Shown here: piece by piece, positions 8,220 to 22,000 of the stretch
Layout: each line of letters opens with the position of its first letter
Numbering within the stretch: the stretch's first letter is position 1
Origin: Lagopus muta
Lineage: Eukaryota > Chordata > Aves > Galliformes > Phasianidae
Reading direction: 5' to 3'
Length of the DNA stretch: 64,000 nt
Assembly (NCBI RefSeq): GCF_023343835.1
Contig: NC_064437.1
Coordinates: 9,699,001 to 9,763,000 of the forward strand
Position numbers and translations under genes: made by a program
The notes under the pieces: model-generated
What the model was told of the DNA's origin: nothing
The model's database searches: none
Seen by the model: the letters and a program-made list of their open reading frames with translations, nothing else

Positions 8220-11200
8220 GTTGAGCAGTGTGAGGGCTAAGCTGTTCTTGCTGCAGGCGGCCACGCGGTACAGGGCACGGAGGTGCTGCCCCCAGCATGT
8301 GGCGGGGAGTACGGCTGCCTCTTAGCAGGGTTGGGGGTACAGGAGCATCCCTCTGGATGGGGGACATGGAATGGGTTGCTCCGCTTTGCAGGGATGGAGA
8401 GTGGGGTGATGGGGATGCCCACTTGGAAACGGTGCTCACGAGTGGCACGCTGTGCCCTGGGGTGCCTGGCTGTGTCTGTAGGGCAAGAGCTGTGTCCACA
8501 CTGGGGAGATGCCCACGAGATGGGTGTAGAACAGAGGGGTGCCCAGTGAACCTGTATGGTGCCCACGGTGTCCCTTGTAACAGAATGGCAGCGTCCAGCC
8601 TCTGTCCTCACCTGTCCCTTTGTGGCTGATATCACAGAAACCAAGGGTACTGGCTCCCTGCTCAACTCCTGGAAATGTCAGCCCAGTCACACCCTAGTGG
8701 CAGGGGGTGGCACTTTCCAGCATTGTGCCCAAATCCCAGCTGCTGCCAGTAGCTGCCTCCAAATCACCGCTGCGTCGGCCCTGCAGGGCTGGGGCTGTCC
8801 CCATGTCCCCAGTCTGCTCTGACGTCTGTCCCTGCAGGTGCCACCCGTGCATGAGGCAGATGAGGCTGACGTGCTCCAGCAGACGATGTGGTGTGACAGA
8901 ACACATGTGGCAGCGAGCTGTGACGCAGATGGGCCGGACTCTTGCATCGTCCCTGCCTGGTGGCGACGTGGCTTTTCTGGGGACGTCTGCTACCAGCAGC
9001 GTCTGTTTCTGCCAACCTGGCTGTCCCCATATGCCCCGCTCTCAGGCTCTGTGCTCCTGGGAGCACATTTGGGCTGCCCCAGGCTGGTGGCAGCAGTGGC
9101 TCTGCTTATAGGGCCAGGAAGAGCAGAACAGGAAGGAGTGATCTGTGCGTCTCCTCACTGGAAGGGATCTGTGACCTGCAGCCACACACTGGGAGCTGGC
9201 TGTCCCTGCACTGTCCCACCAGTGATGGCAGGAAGCCACCGCCTGCATCTGGCAGACCTGTCACCCACTTGGAAGCGGCCGTCCCAAGCAATGAGACTTG
9301 TCCCATGGCTCTGGAAGCTCCCCAGAACCGCCAGGGTTTGCAGCAGGGGTCACATCCTCCCTCCGGGCCCTGGCAGGTGTTGGGAGTCGGTCACAAGATC
9401 GGCCCCCGGCTTCCTAAACTGCTTCCTTCCTGGACTCTGCTGCGGTGAGAAGGTCAGCGGGCTGGACACCTGCCTTCAATGTGCTGCACCCAGCCCTATG
9501 GCTGCATGGCTGGGAGCAGCCCCAGTGTGAGGAGACCCAAAGAAAGACTCAGCTGAAAGACTGCGGCAGCTGGGACACCAAACAGCTTTGAAATACACAT
9601 GATGTGCACCATTGCTGAGCCCTCTCCTATGCCCTCGGTCACGAGGCAGGAGGAGGAGGTAGCAATGAAGGTAATGGGTGCAGCCTGAGCCGGGGAATCC
9701 CTCTGCCCACCACAGGCAGCAGAAGAAAGAGGCCACTGAAGCTTGTTTGATAGCTTTATTGCTTCTGTGATATGACTGAATTGATGTGACATAAGCCGGC
9801 TTGAAAAGCCTGCGAGACTCCCACCTCCCTGCCTAGAGGGGAAATTAAAAACAAACAAACAACAAAAACCTGCAGAAACTAAAACTAGTTTTAAAAACTC
9901 ATTGAGTTCTTGTACCTCAGTGTGGCACAGTACCGGCGAGCTCACCGCACTCAGAGCAGGTCCCTGTGTCACCTCGGGCTGCAGAGGAGCCCGAAACTGG
10001 GAGGTGGCTGCATGGCCTGCATCAAAGGACCAGGCTCCGGCCCTGATGCAGTCCTCAGCCCCAGCCCTGCACCAGCAGCACAGCCACAGGCATGGGGCTT
10101 CCCCTGTCCCCACCTCTCCCCTGGCACATTCCCTGCCACTTCAATGGCCTTTCTGCGCGGCAGCGTGGCAGAGCTGTCAGGCAACCCCGCTCTATATTTA
10201 GGCCTTGGAGAATTCCCCTGGGCTCTCCTTTCCGAGCTGAAAAAGGTGAGTCATGGTGAGGGAGAGGCCGAGACTCGCATCCGTCCCACTGACCCTGCCC
10301 TGACCCTTGCACCGCTCCAAGCTGGCAGGACTGCTGCGTTTCGGAAGGCAGGAGGTGGCTGCAGGTGCACGCGAGGAGACAGCCAAAGGAGCAGCTGCCA
10401 GGAGTGAAACTCCTGCATGGGAGGTGGAACGGGCCAGCAGCACCCCCAGTGCCTGGCCAGAGGATGTTCTGTGGCTGCCCTCGTCTCACCAATGTCAATG
10501 AGACAGTGAGATGGAGGGAACTGTGGTCCCCCTGCACCTCCATCTTCTCTGCTTCTTCTTGCAGGTGGCCCTGGGCCATGTGCTCAGCTCCTGGGTGCCC
10601 CACCAGGGTGCCCAGAGTCACCTCCCCAGGCAGCAGGCACAGCTTCCCATCAGGACCTGTCCCCAGGCGTGGTGGGGAGCTGGGATGGCAGGGAAAGCAG
10701 AGCTTCCTCCATGGGCCTGGAGCCAGCGAGCTGGAACGTAATGGTGCCCCACAGCTTTGTAGTGTTCAATAAAACCAACTGAATCAAACTGATGGTATCA
10801 CAGGTCTCCATGGGGCTCCCTCCACAGCACCTCTGGTGGTAGTGAGGAACCCAGCACTGACACCAAAGGCTCTTCACCCTCCTCCTGGCTGCAGCTCCCT
10901 GCTCTCTGGCATCTCAGCTCCTGCAGCACGTGGATGGGGCCCAGCACCACCCTGGGGCTCCCACAGCAGCTGAAGACTCAGTTCAAGCATTAAGGTTCAG
11001 CTCAGAGCCAGGTCCAGCCCAGGCCCCTGCACTGTTGCTGTGGCAGAGCCTCTGCTGCTGATGGTTCCTGAGACCAGGCTGCCACAGAAGAATTGCTAAG
11101 GGAGGGAGAATACCCAAGTGAGTTATCTGCCACAGCAGATGCTCTAAATCTGCTGGAAAATCCATCTTTTTTGGGCTGGACACCTCATGGAGCATCCTGG

Positions 11201-11660
11201 GGTGAGCATGTACCTGAGGCAGCAGGGAGTGTCTGCCTGGCAGGGGAGGGGGACAGGAGTAGGGAAACTGGAAGGAGAATGGAAGGGTGAAACTGCCAGC
11301 ATCCCTCTGCCTCCTGCAGCTTGTAATCCCTGGGTCCCTGCCTGCCTCTCCTGTACACCCCTGAGTCTTAGCCCTGGCAAGTCAGTGGGAAAGAGGCCCA
11401 CGCAAGCCCTTCTCTGAGCATCTCCTGTTCATACTTGGGGACATGTTCTCCCTTCAGCTCAGAGCAAGGCAAGCTGCAGTCCTTGGACTATGCCAGATAC
11501 AGCACCATGACCCAGCCAGCATCCCTGCAGGATCACCTCCACCAACCCCAGAGGTGGCCTTGACACAGGGACGTGGCTCAGAGGGTACAGCACAGTTTCC
11601 CTTGGCAGTCCCCCTCCTGCCCACGCTCTCCAGGTGGTTGAGATCATCCTGCTGTCCTTG
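8220..11660. other. Intergenic region between ST3GAL3 and ARTN promoter
   Basis: No recognisable coding sequence was seen. The stretch is moderately GC-rich and free of obvious CR1. It holds a minus-strand AATAAA at 9755-9760, which could be a distal ST3GAL3 poly(A) signal, and a plus-strand AATAAA at 10768-10773 with no evident gene upstream. Confidence 0.5.
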
Positions 11661-11664
11661 AACT

Positions 11665-12938
11665 CAGCCACGGCGCTCAGTTTATTCCAGCCCCTCTGAA
11701 ATACGTACACAAATCAAATGTGCAAATACTGCATCTTGGGACCAAGACAGCAAAGGAAGGGACATGCTCCTGAGAGCAGGAGGAGCAGCAGTGCTTGAGC
11801 AGCACAGGAGGAGCTTGGACATGAAGTGAGCTGGAGCCAAGTAGAAGGCGAGGGTTCCCAGCAGGCCCCCACACTTGCCAGCACGCTCCATCATTGCTGA
11901 GGTCACAAGTCACTTAAATAGGGAACATGATCGAGTCCGGAACATAACACATCTTCGGTGGCCTGCTCTTCATACGCAAAGCTTCAGATCCTCACACAGC
12001 ATCTGACCTCCTTCCAAAAAACAAACCACTGATCTCCCCCACAAAAACAAAGCAGGATGCTGTCCAGAAATGGTGACACCAATCTGCACGGACTCCACAA
12101 GGGCTCTGCACAGCAAGCACGGACCTGACAGCCCTGAGCACAACGAGGTGGACTCTGCAGTGCTGTGACGGGCAGGATGGTGGGTCTGTTGCAGGCAGAG
12201 AGCCACCAGTTCCCGTGTCAGGGCAGAGCAAACAGCTATGGAAAACGCAGCCAAGTGAGTGGCTGCTGCTGCCGCTTCTACATAGGAAGCGAGTAAAAGT
12301 GCAGAAAAACAAACCCGTGCTCATCTCCAATGAGAAGCTCCAAATGGAGAACGAGGGAAAGCCAACCTCCCTTTAAATTATAGCAGCACCAACAACACTG
12401 ACGTTTTGGACGGATTTGTTTTCCTGGGGAAAGGTCTGAGGGCAGTGAGAATGCAGATGGAGCGTGGAGAGGCTGAGCTTTTCGCAGGGCTGTGCACAAG
12501 CAGACTTTGCTTTGCACCTTGGTAATTCTAGGATGATTTCAGCAGAGTTTCTTTTAAAAAATAATACTTTGTACATTCAGGCACTGCTGCCTCGGAGCAG
12601 CGTCACCTCCCATTTGGCACAAATCGCTTTACTCACAAACCTTTCTTCTCTCTCCTGAGTCTTTCCTGTTTAATTCTGGACACAGAAGATCCGTCTGTGA
12701 TGCAGAGTTCAAGAACTGCCCACTCAGCCCCTCGCCCGCCTCCTGCCAGACCCAGAACTGGAGGCAGCAGATGCAACCCTCCTGCAGCCCGGCGATGCGA
12801 GAGGGCCTTCCCAGAGCACCCGGGCATCTCTGTGTGTCTCCAGGGAAGTGGGATTCTTGTGGGGGGCTGCCAGTGCCTGCTTCCAGAGCCGCAGCGTGCG
12901 TCTTCCTCTCCTCCCTTTGAGGCAGGGGCTGCAGCCAC
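11665..12938 (-). other. ST3GAL3: ST3GAL3 3' UTR (inferred)
   Basis: This lies downstream of the ST3GAL3 stop in the sense direction and ends at the AATAAA at 11681-11686. No alternative coding content was recognised. The length is inferred from the poly(A) signal only. Confidence 0.45.
11681..11686 (-). terminator. Probable ST3GAL3 polyadenylation signal AATAAA
   Basis: This is the first canonical AATAAA on the minus strand after the ST3GAL3 stop. It implies a 3' UTR of about 1.25-1.3 kb. A weaker ATTAAA at 12669-12674 and another AATAAA at 9755-9760 are alternatives. Confidence 0.5.
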
Positions 12939-13028
12939 TCAGATCCCACTGGTCAGGTCTGTGATGACTCGGGCTTTCACCAGCTTCCTCAGGAACTCCT
13001 TCTCCCGTTGGATGTTGTGCGTCCAGGA
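12939..13028 (-). CDS. ST3GAL3: ST3GAL3 last coding exon, sialylmotif VS
   Basis: 90 nt: acceptor TTTCTTTCTAG, then SWTHNIQREKEFLRKLVKA to DLTSGI and TGA at 12941-12939. The VS motif (H, four residues, E) is intact as HNIQRE; its His is the likely catalytic base in GT29 sialyltransferases. The human end is DLSSGI, so the reading to the stop is secure. Confidence 0.95.
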   Translation of the reverse strand, partial: SWTHNIQREKEFLRKLVKARVITDLTSGI

Positions 13029-16000
13029 CTAGAAAGAAATGGGAAAGACAGAGGTCACCAGCTATCCTAGCCATGTGTGCTTCCGCACCTCACATCGTGG
13101 GAGGCTTCAGCTGGGGCAGGGCAAGGAGACAGGCCCTGGTGCCACCAGAAGAATCATTGCAGTCCAAGGACCTTCCCTGATCAAAAGCAGATAAAGCCAG
13201 CAGTCAGACTTGTGTATCTGAGGCAGGGGTTGGGTGAACCTTTTTGACATTGTGAGATCTGGGCACCTCAGGTACCTTCACCTTGGGCAGACATATCAAC
13301 ACGTGTCCAACAGCACAGCATTAAGACCCATCTGTGTGTGGAGGATGCTCATCCTGAAGCGTTAAAGATTTGTTAGTCACATGCCTGATCTCACGGAGTT
13401 CTCTCCTGGTGTTGTGTGCTCCTCAGCATTGGATTTCTACAGCAGGGCAGCAGCCCCTGTCCTGCCTCCACCAGCCCTAACAACAGGAAATTGCATGCTA
13501 AAGGTTACGCTAATACAATGAGAAGGGTGAAATGGTCACATCTCCCAGCCAGGCGTTTCGGAGCAGTGATCGCTATGGCTGTTGGCAGCCCACCCAGATG
13601 CATTCCCTGCAGCAGGCTTTAGCAATGATCACAGCATTTGCCACCACCCCACTGCGCTCGTACTGTTACAGCACTTAATGAAAGCAGTGAGTAATTTGTC
13701 CCCTGGGGAGACAGACAGCAGGGAAAAGCAACTTTCCCCAAAATCTTCCTGTGAGACAAGAATGCCAGGGAAAGGATTCACGTCTCCAGCACGGTGCTCT
13801 GGGCAGCAGGTACTACTGGCTCTAAGTAAGATCTGGGATAAAATCGCTCCAGGAGAACTCCCCAGAAATGGCTTCAACCAGCAGAGAGAGGGCACTTGGT
13901 CAGCTGGGGGCTCGTGCACAGTGCCTGCCATGCAGCAGCACCCGCGCTGACAGCACAGCCCCTTGCTACGAGCACACGGCACTGGCAGAGGCAGCCAAGT
14001 GTGCGTGTGCTGCTGCCAATGCACAGCAAGTGGCTGTCTGCTGGCACAGGGGTTGTGCTGTGAGATCCTCAGCTTAGTGAGTGCTCTTTCCCTTGCATCC
14101 GGCTGGGCTTGTTCAGAGCCCACCTGGAGCATCAAGGAGCCCAACTGCTCCTGACAGCACAGGCTCATCCCTCTCTCGTGTCTTTCTTTCTCATCAGACA
14201 GGGGGAGAAGCCAATGGTTTTACCCAATATGACCTCCATACATCCTGTGCTACACAGTGACATACATAGAAAGTGGAACAGCAGCCACTTCTGAGCAAAC
14301 TTCAAACATCAGCTCAGGCCACAAAGCGAGGAGGCAAACTGCTGTGAAAGGCACAAGCAGAGCAGGAATCTAAGTACGGGAGGTGGGTGACAAAGCTTTG
14401 GGTGATACAACTGCACTGCCTTATACCACAGCCAGGTCTGGCGCCTGCACTGCACACCAGGCTGCTGGCCAGACGTACAAACGTCAAGCTGATCACAGCT
14501 TGAGGTTTGTACACAGCAACATTAGGGCTGCTCTGTACCCTGGCCACAAGCCTGTTTCCAAGCAGAAAGCCACATGTAAGGGAAATTCAGCCTCCCACCT
14601 GATCCATGGCTATCGCTGATATCTGTGGCAATGCCTTGTGGTTGAACATATGACCACAGAAGCAGAGGAACGGGCTTCTGTCCCCTGCAAAGAGCACCCG
14701 CAGAGCTTACAGTGCAGTGCTGTGCACCCAACAGCACCACAGGAAGGAGGGATGCAGCATGTCTTCAACACCAGCTCAGGTTACTGATTGCAGGAGAGGG
14801 ACTCACCCCACTGACAGACAGAGCTAATCAGGCGAAGGAGACTGCATTCCAGTGTGAGCGGCTGCGGGGGGGAGAAAGATCTGGAGCAAATTTTTCAAAC
14901 CTGCCAGTGAGAGGCAGGCACCTCGTTCCCATCACTACTGAATGGGGAAAGGCAACAAATCGCACTGCAAAACCTGCCTGGGAACTGAGTGCTGCAGATG
15001 CAGAGAGACGGTGCTCCACATCCATGCTGCATGCAGCAAAGTGCAAAGAACCCCAAGCATGGTGCTGCCAGCAACGCCCCATGAAAGCCAGTCCTCAACA
15101 GGCACAGGTGTACTTTGGGGCCAGGACCACACTAGGGCTGTTGTAGGGGAAGTTCTCTGTATCACACCGAGTATTTGCCACCACTTGTTGGGTAAGATGA
15201 GGTGCTCAAGCTGTCCTGGTCTTCTTTCAGCTGATGCAATGTCCTAAGCTGCAGCAGGGTGGTAAGGGAGAGGCAATGCTTTGACCACCTGTGACTCCAC
15301 AGACAGGACAGTACTGGCAGTGCTTGTTTTGACATTTTAGGCACAGCCAAATCCACACCTGGAGGAGGATTACATGAAGCAGTCACGATGACAGCAGCTT
15401 ATTCCTGATAGCATTGCTGCAACTAAGCCTTTTTTTTCTGCCCTTGAATGCTAGTTGTGCTTGGGCTGCCCTGGCAAGATGCTCACTGCCCCTTCTGATG
15501 GCTTTGTCCCTCTCTTCCCATGTGCACTCATTTCCTATTCCTGTATTCCCAGAGCTCTTGCCCTAATTCCTGAAGCCACACCTCAGCGTCACAAGTAGCA
15601 AACTCCAGCTACTTCCCTGTGAATCTGCACCTCCAGAGCCCTTGTTGTTTGGGGACCAGCTGGGATTTCCTTTGCTCCGGGTCTTTCACCGATTAGTGGA
15701 TGCTTGCTCTTTTCTGTTGCGACAGCAGCAGGTGGAGAGCTGCTCTGTGGGCACATGCCCTGTTATGGCTGGCTGTTCCACAGGGGCTGCACTCGGACTG
15801 ATGTATGATCGTTTGCTCACAGTCATTAGATCTAAATGTGTCATCAGTTAAAGCTGCCTTTCAGGACTACATGGAAATCCAGCAGCACCAGAACCACTGC
15901 TTTTTTTCTTGATGATCCCACGAGGAAGCCCAAAACATCCTCTGTCTTTTCCAATGAAGCCAAGGAGAGTATTTTCAGATTAAGAAAACATTTCAGAAAC

Positions 16001-19000
16001 CACCCCAGCAGGAAGGTAAGTCACCATCTGCAATCAATTACAACTGTGGCAATGGCTGGGCTTCAGAGTACGTCTTATCAAATAAGTTGCAATACCACAA
16101 AATACAGGAAGATTAAATAAGAGAGAGTAAAGTTGACAAGGAATGCACTCAAGGAACAGAGTAGATTCTAAAGGCAGAGGTTTCTCACTCGTTACATCCT
16201 CTGTATTTCTGCTGCTCAGCAGCATTTATTCCTGAAACTCACACAGAAGCAGTTCCCTCTTTCTAGAATTCCCTTCCTTGAGTTTTCCCAGAGCTGCATC
16301 TGCCTTTTTTCTACATCAATAGCCCCACATCCTGAATTGTCCTGGCACTTATTAGTACTTATCTAAGTACTTCCCTCCTCTGTTGTGTCATTGCCAAATA
16401 ATGCTTTCTCAGATAGAACCAGAATCTCTGTTCTTGTCCCACACTGAATGAGCCTCCATTCATACTCCCAGGTTTCATCCCATTTGTTCCTGTTCTTCAG
16501 GTAACCGTGGTCTTCCTGGATGATCTTTTGATTCCCTTTCTGTTCACCACACCTGGTTTTGTATCATCACAAATTCCGCTCGCACACCACTGCCTTCGGA
16601 GCCAAAAACCATTAATGCAAACACTACACATGACCTCCTCTGGGGGAACTCCCAGCCTCCCATTGAGTGCTGCTCTTTGTTTTCTCCTTCACAGGGACTA
16701 TTCACATACAGGTGTTGCACCAACCCGTAGCTTCTCAAGCTTAACTAATAATATCTCACGTGGCACAGTTTCACACGCTTAACTGAACTTCAGATGACTG
16801 ATCTACTACACTTCCTCTGTCCCTTGAATGATTTTTTTTTTAATCAAATAAAGATATTAAATTAGTTTTTGTAACCCTCCTTTGGTAAATCCATGTTGTG
16901 TTTGCTTTCGGGATTTAATTATTCTTTCAGTCAAACTCTGCTCTGAAGTTCTGAATAGCACCTCTGAGGTCAGATTGAGAGGTCTGAATCTGACAGGGAA
17001 ATTTCCCTCACCTCACTTCCATCCCCCCCAAAAAGAAAGGAAATACAGGTATTATGTCCACCATAATCTAATGCTGTGGAACCACGTGTAACCTGATAGA
17101 AAGACCTTTTCCTCTGGACTTGTGGCTTAATTGGCTCAGCAATGCAGTGCTGGAATGGAGATGCCCCAGGCTTCCTCACCCACACCATTGCCTCCACCAG
17201 CTTTCTGCCTTTCACTACTGACCCAGTCACGTTCTGTCCCTATGAGCTTCTCACCACAAGTCACCCTTTCCCTAACATTCACCACACCACTTTCAGAGAG
17301 GTAACACATTCATTTGCACAGCTCCTGCTTAGGCTCTGTAATCCCTGTGCCTTCCGCTGCTTTCACTTCCCTGGATGCCACAGCCCTCATAATTCTTTCC
17401 TTGTTTCCATATCGTTTTCCTTTGCGTGACCTAATTCAGCCTGATTTTGGCTAGTTTCCATTTTATTGCTGTCCTTTCTGTCCAATAAGCTGAAGTCTTC
17501 TCTCTTCCTCATGCTTTCTCTTGCTCCTCCAACCCCACTCCAAAGCAACTTACCAAGTTTCATCTCAAACCTTTTCCTATCAATTCTCTCTTTGTTACAA
17601 ACATGAATCACAATTTTTGCACTTTGGAGAAAAGGAAAGAGGAGAGAGGAGAGAGAAAAGAGAAGAGAGGAAAAGGAAAAGGAAAGGAAAATTTCAAATC
17701 CTCTCTACAAGGAGTTGTTGAGCTGCTTGATGCATCCACTCTTGCCTTTCCATTTAATTTCACAACGATGGTGTTGATCAAGGTTTATTTCCAGTGGCTC
17801 TCTCCATGCTTGCTAAAATCAGCTCTGGAAGGATATCAGCTCTTCTTGTCCCCTTGTGGTTGGTGACAGAAGCAGCACTATGAAATCTGGGGATACTTGG
17901 GCTCCCTCTGGCAAACATGATGGCTTCGGTGTACCTCTGTGACATTACCCATCACAGAGGGCTGCGTTCAATGCTGGGGTCAGCAGCCGTGCTCCAACAC
18001 ACTCCTGTAGATCTTTTATTGTCTTTCTCTTCATCACAACTTAGTTCTGCTTTTATCCATGCTACAATCTTCTCTTCCCTGCAGTTAGGGCTCAGTGATG
18101 CCCCAAAGGCATCACCATATTTTGTCCCACCTAACAGTGCAATACCTGTGCTGCAGTAGTGACTGCTATCCCACCAATCTTTTCTAGACTTCCATTGCAC
18201 AGACACAGCCCTTACGCACACGAACGGCACATGAGGCCTTCGTTCTGCCGAAACGCTGTCAAACAGGTGGCTTCTAAACAAAGACAAAAATGTATAAACC
18301 TCATCAGTCATCACTGTGGGCCCCAAGAAAAAGCGGTGCCCTTTCAGAGGTCCCCCTGCCCCAGCCTCTAACCTCCCCCTCCAGAGCTGACCTCCATTTC
18401 AGTGCGCACCATTCCTTGTACTCCAATGGCAATTCATCAGCCGGGCTCGAATGGCTGTGTTTTCAGTCTATAAATCACTAGGCCAGACATCTGCCCTGCT
18501 TTCAAAGGAGTTTTGTTCTTCTTGTTGGCTACCGCAAACTTTTAGGTGCTCGGAGGCCAGGAGCAGCCTTGTCACCCCCTCCCAAGCAACTTTCCTTCAT
18601 TTAAAATGCAAAAGACGGCTTCACAGAGAGAGCCCAGATGATAATAAAGCACTATTGTTTGTGTCTCTATAGACTGAGGCTCCAAACGTGATGTTTGTGG
18701 ATCATTCTGAGAGGTGGGGAGAGGCAGAGACAAAGCTGTGTGTCACTGCGTGCTGCAGGCCACCTCCCTGGGCCTCGTGACAGCCCTTACACACACTGAA
18801 TGAGAAGTGTTAGGTGTCCTCCAGCATCCCACAATACAGGGGAAGCCTGCTGCCATCAGAAAGGAGCCATCAAAGGCGGCATGTGGCCTTGCCCTTGGGT
18901 CAGGCAGCAAGGCATGAGGTGCCGGGCACAGCTGTATCAAAGGGACTGCCACCTCCGCAGCGGCGGCACTGCTGCTTGATCTGCTACCGCGCTGAGAGGG

Positions 19001-22000
19001 ACAGCAGTGGGCAGCCACCGACGGATCTGTGCCGATAAAAGGGCAGATCCCAGCTCCGGGGCTGGGGAAGGCAGGGTGTGCTGCCAGGTGCAGGGCAGTG
19101 CTCGCAGAGGAGGGGTTCTGGGAGCTTTGTTCTGCTGATTTAACACAGCCTCCTGCTCGCTCCCTTCTAAAATGATTCCTTCTTTGCCTCACCTCCATGT
19201 CCACGTTTCTTTTCTTTATGCTCCGGGAGGATCTGAAACTTCTCCTACATTAACAGACAGTGACCTGCGACAAAAACATACTTTTATGGAGCGCTAAGGC
19301 AGGAAGCACCAGGGGACCTGAGCAAGAAATTAAAATGCAGTAAATGATAAAAAAAAAAAATTCAGCTTGACAGCTCATCACCATACGAACAGAATCAAGT
19401 GAGCATACACCTTGGCAAGGGCTCGCTCATCTTCTGTACAGCATCCAGGGAAGCAGACAAAGGTCGAAAGCTGTTACAAGTTATTGGCAATAGGGAAAAT
19501 AGGAAGTGAAAGGAGATAACAAGCTTAAACCTTCCACATTTTGTAAGTTGAAAGAAAAAAGACAGGATCAGAACTGAAAAATAATGTGCAAGAATTCACA
19601 TAGTGGTTTTCCAGTAATAGATGGGAAAGCAGTGGGCCCACACAGCTCATAAAACCCTGTGGAAGTTCTTTAGACAGGACTTTAGCATCTCTCCTTTCTT
19701 CCAGAGCAGGAAACGACCGTTCAGGCTTCAGAGTCTGAGATGTGGGAAGAATTGGAGGCAGCTGCCTCCTGCAGTAGCAATAACAGCACAGTTCTGGACC
19801 TGGAGGGCTTTCACCCCAGCCGGGAAAGCAAAGACTAAGCAAAACCATACACTCAGGCTGCCTGTTCTGACTCTTGGAAATGCAACCCTCCACAGAGCAA
19901 CAGGAAAAATCACATTCATTTCCACAGAGATTTTATCACCTCAGACTTGGCATGGGAGAGGCATCTCCGCCCAGCTGTGAGCAAGCGAGCACATTTTGCT
20001 GGCTTTTTTTATGTAATCAGAACAAATTCCTTAGAGATGAGTCACAGGGCTTCGGGGGGTGTCCGGGGAGATGTCAAGATGGCCTCAAGTAGAACTCAGT
20101 GACACACCTCACCATGGGACCCATCCCCTGCGGGCACTGGGCAAGGGAAGGGGATGGACGGATGTTTCCGGGAGGATCTCCAAAGCCACACGTGTGGCAT
20201 CTCCAGATCCAGCACGCTGTTTTGTTTACATTTCTTCTGTGAAGACAGTGATGGTTTCAGGGTGGAGCTGGAGTGCTTCCCTGCAGCTGCTCCTGAGACT
20301 CAAACACTGAATATTGCTCAGTAGTTGGGGCTGAAGGAGCCCGCCGGTCGGGTTGCGGGATGGGGTTGTGCTTCAGGAGCCATCCAGAGCCATGACTGCC
20401 CTCTTCTCATGAAACTGTAGGTATTCGGTCCATCAGCGAGCCACAACGCCTGCTATCTCCACCTTTGTTTAACACTTCCAGCTTCCCCAGAGTCTGAGAT
20501 GAACCAGACTTAGATACAGTTCTGGAGGTCCAAAGGTAACACTGAGAAAAACGTTATGGAGACTGATGGGCCTTTGGGTATAGGAGCAGATGGACCAGAT
20601 GAACGCCTTGGTGGAGCCTGGCTCTGGGTCAGACTCATTTCACTTGTACTGATGGCGAGGTTTGGCACAAGGTGCCAACAAGGTCAGCCTCCAGATTTGC
20701 AAACCACACGCAGGGCTGTCTCTGAGCAAAACGTGCAGAGCATGTCCAATCTAGAGTGGGGCAAATCTGCATTTGTGAGTTATCTGAGGACAACTGCAAA
20801 AGACAACTCAGCTGTCATGCCCTTCACCTTTCAACTTCACCGTCAGGTGACTAACAATTACCAGCTACCATTAATATTAAATGGGAGAGAAAGAAATACA
20901 ATCTTCTTCCTGCTCTTCACATTCCACAATATCACAAACAATTTGTCATATAGGGAGGGGCAGGGGCAGGAGGAGCATTAATTATTGATACTTGGGAACA
21001 GATGGCTTTTCTTGTACCAGGACAGCGAAATATAAGAGGAGACTGTGGGCGAGCATGTGAGGATTAGATGGGCAGAAACAGATCAGATAACCAGCCTTCA
21101 CGTGGAACAGGAACCTTCCTCCTAGAACCAGCCCTGCAGAGCTCTCATCAACGGCCTCGGCTGTAGAAACAAACCTGCTGACATCTGAATTAGTGAGGCT
21201 TCACCAGAACCTTTCAACGCTCCCTCACCTCCGTACAGAACATCTAGGGCATGACGACTGACAGCTTCCAGACAGCAGAGCCCAGTCAAACCCAGCACAG
21301 GCTGGTCTCTCTAGGAGACCTTACTCATTGCATTTCTCATGTTCACCCCCACCTACTGCACTGTGTTCAAGAGTGACTCCCTCCTGTCTTGTCTTCCACT
21401 AGCTTCTGCTTCTTGCTCAGGTGCTGGCCTCAAGAATCAAAGATCCAAGCAGCTTGCACACGTGTGACAGGGCTCAGGGTCCCATGCATACTCACATCAG
21501 CAGGAACTGATAGTGCTGCAGGGGATGGCAGGGAAGGGGCAGAGAAATGGGAAGCTCACTCACAGCAGAGCTTGTACTTTTTTTCTCACTGCAGACTCCT
21601 CTTAGTGGTGCTTCCTGACTTTTCCCTCTAAGAGCTTTTCTGCTTCCTGCTGACGTCTGTCAGCTTGTGAAGCAAGGGGGCAGGTGAGTGTAAGAGTAAC
21701 ACAGGGTGCTGCAGCCCCCTCATTCCCTTTGGTATGCTGTTGGTTGTGTGTTACTGCATCAGTGGCTCCCAGGTGAGGCCCTTGAGCATTTTAACTCTTC
21801 CCTTGCAGAGGACCAGAGATGTCATCCAACTCCTTTTCCCACCAAGCCATGCAAAGAGAGCAAGACTTCATCCTTGTCAGCTCCCACTCTGACATCAGCG
21901 ACACTTTCCAGGCTGCAAAACAGTCTTGGCACAGGACACAGGCTGAGTGCCCCCACATTCAAGAGCTGACCGTGGGACTTAATAGCCTCCTTAAGACACA

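Noticed and set aside
6731-8224. 497-codon plus-strand open frame, and similar long frames at 5570-6667 and 6696-7355
   Set aside because: They lie in the CpG island, where stops are rare because of GC content. The translations are R/P/G/A-rich, several frames are open on both strands at once, and no domain is recognisable.
8838-9530. 230-codon plus-strand frame as a gene
   Set aside because: No family resemblance, no conserved splice structure, and it overlaps several other open frames in GC-rich DNA.
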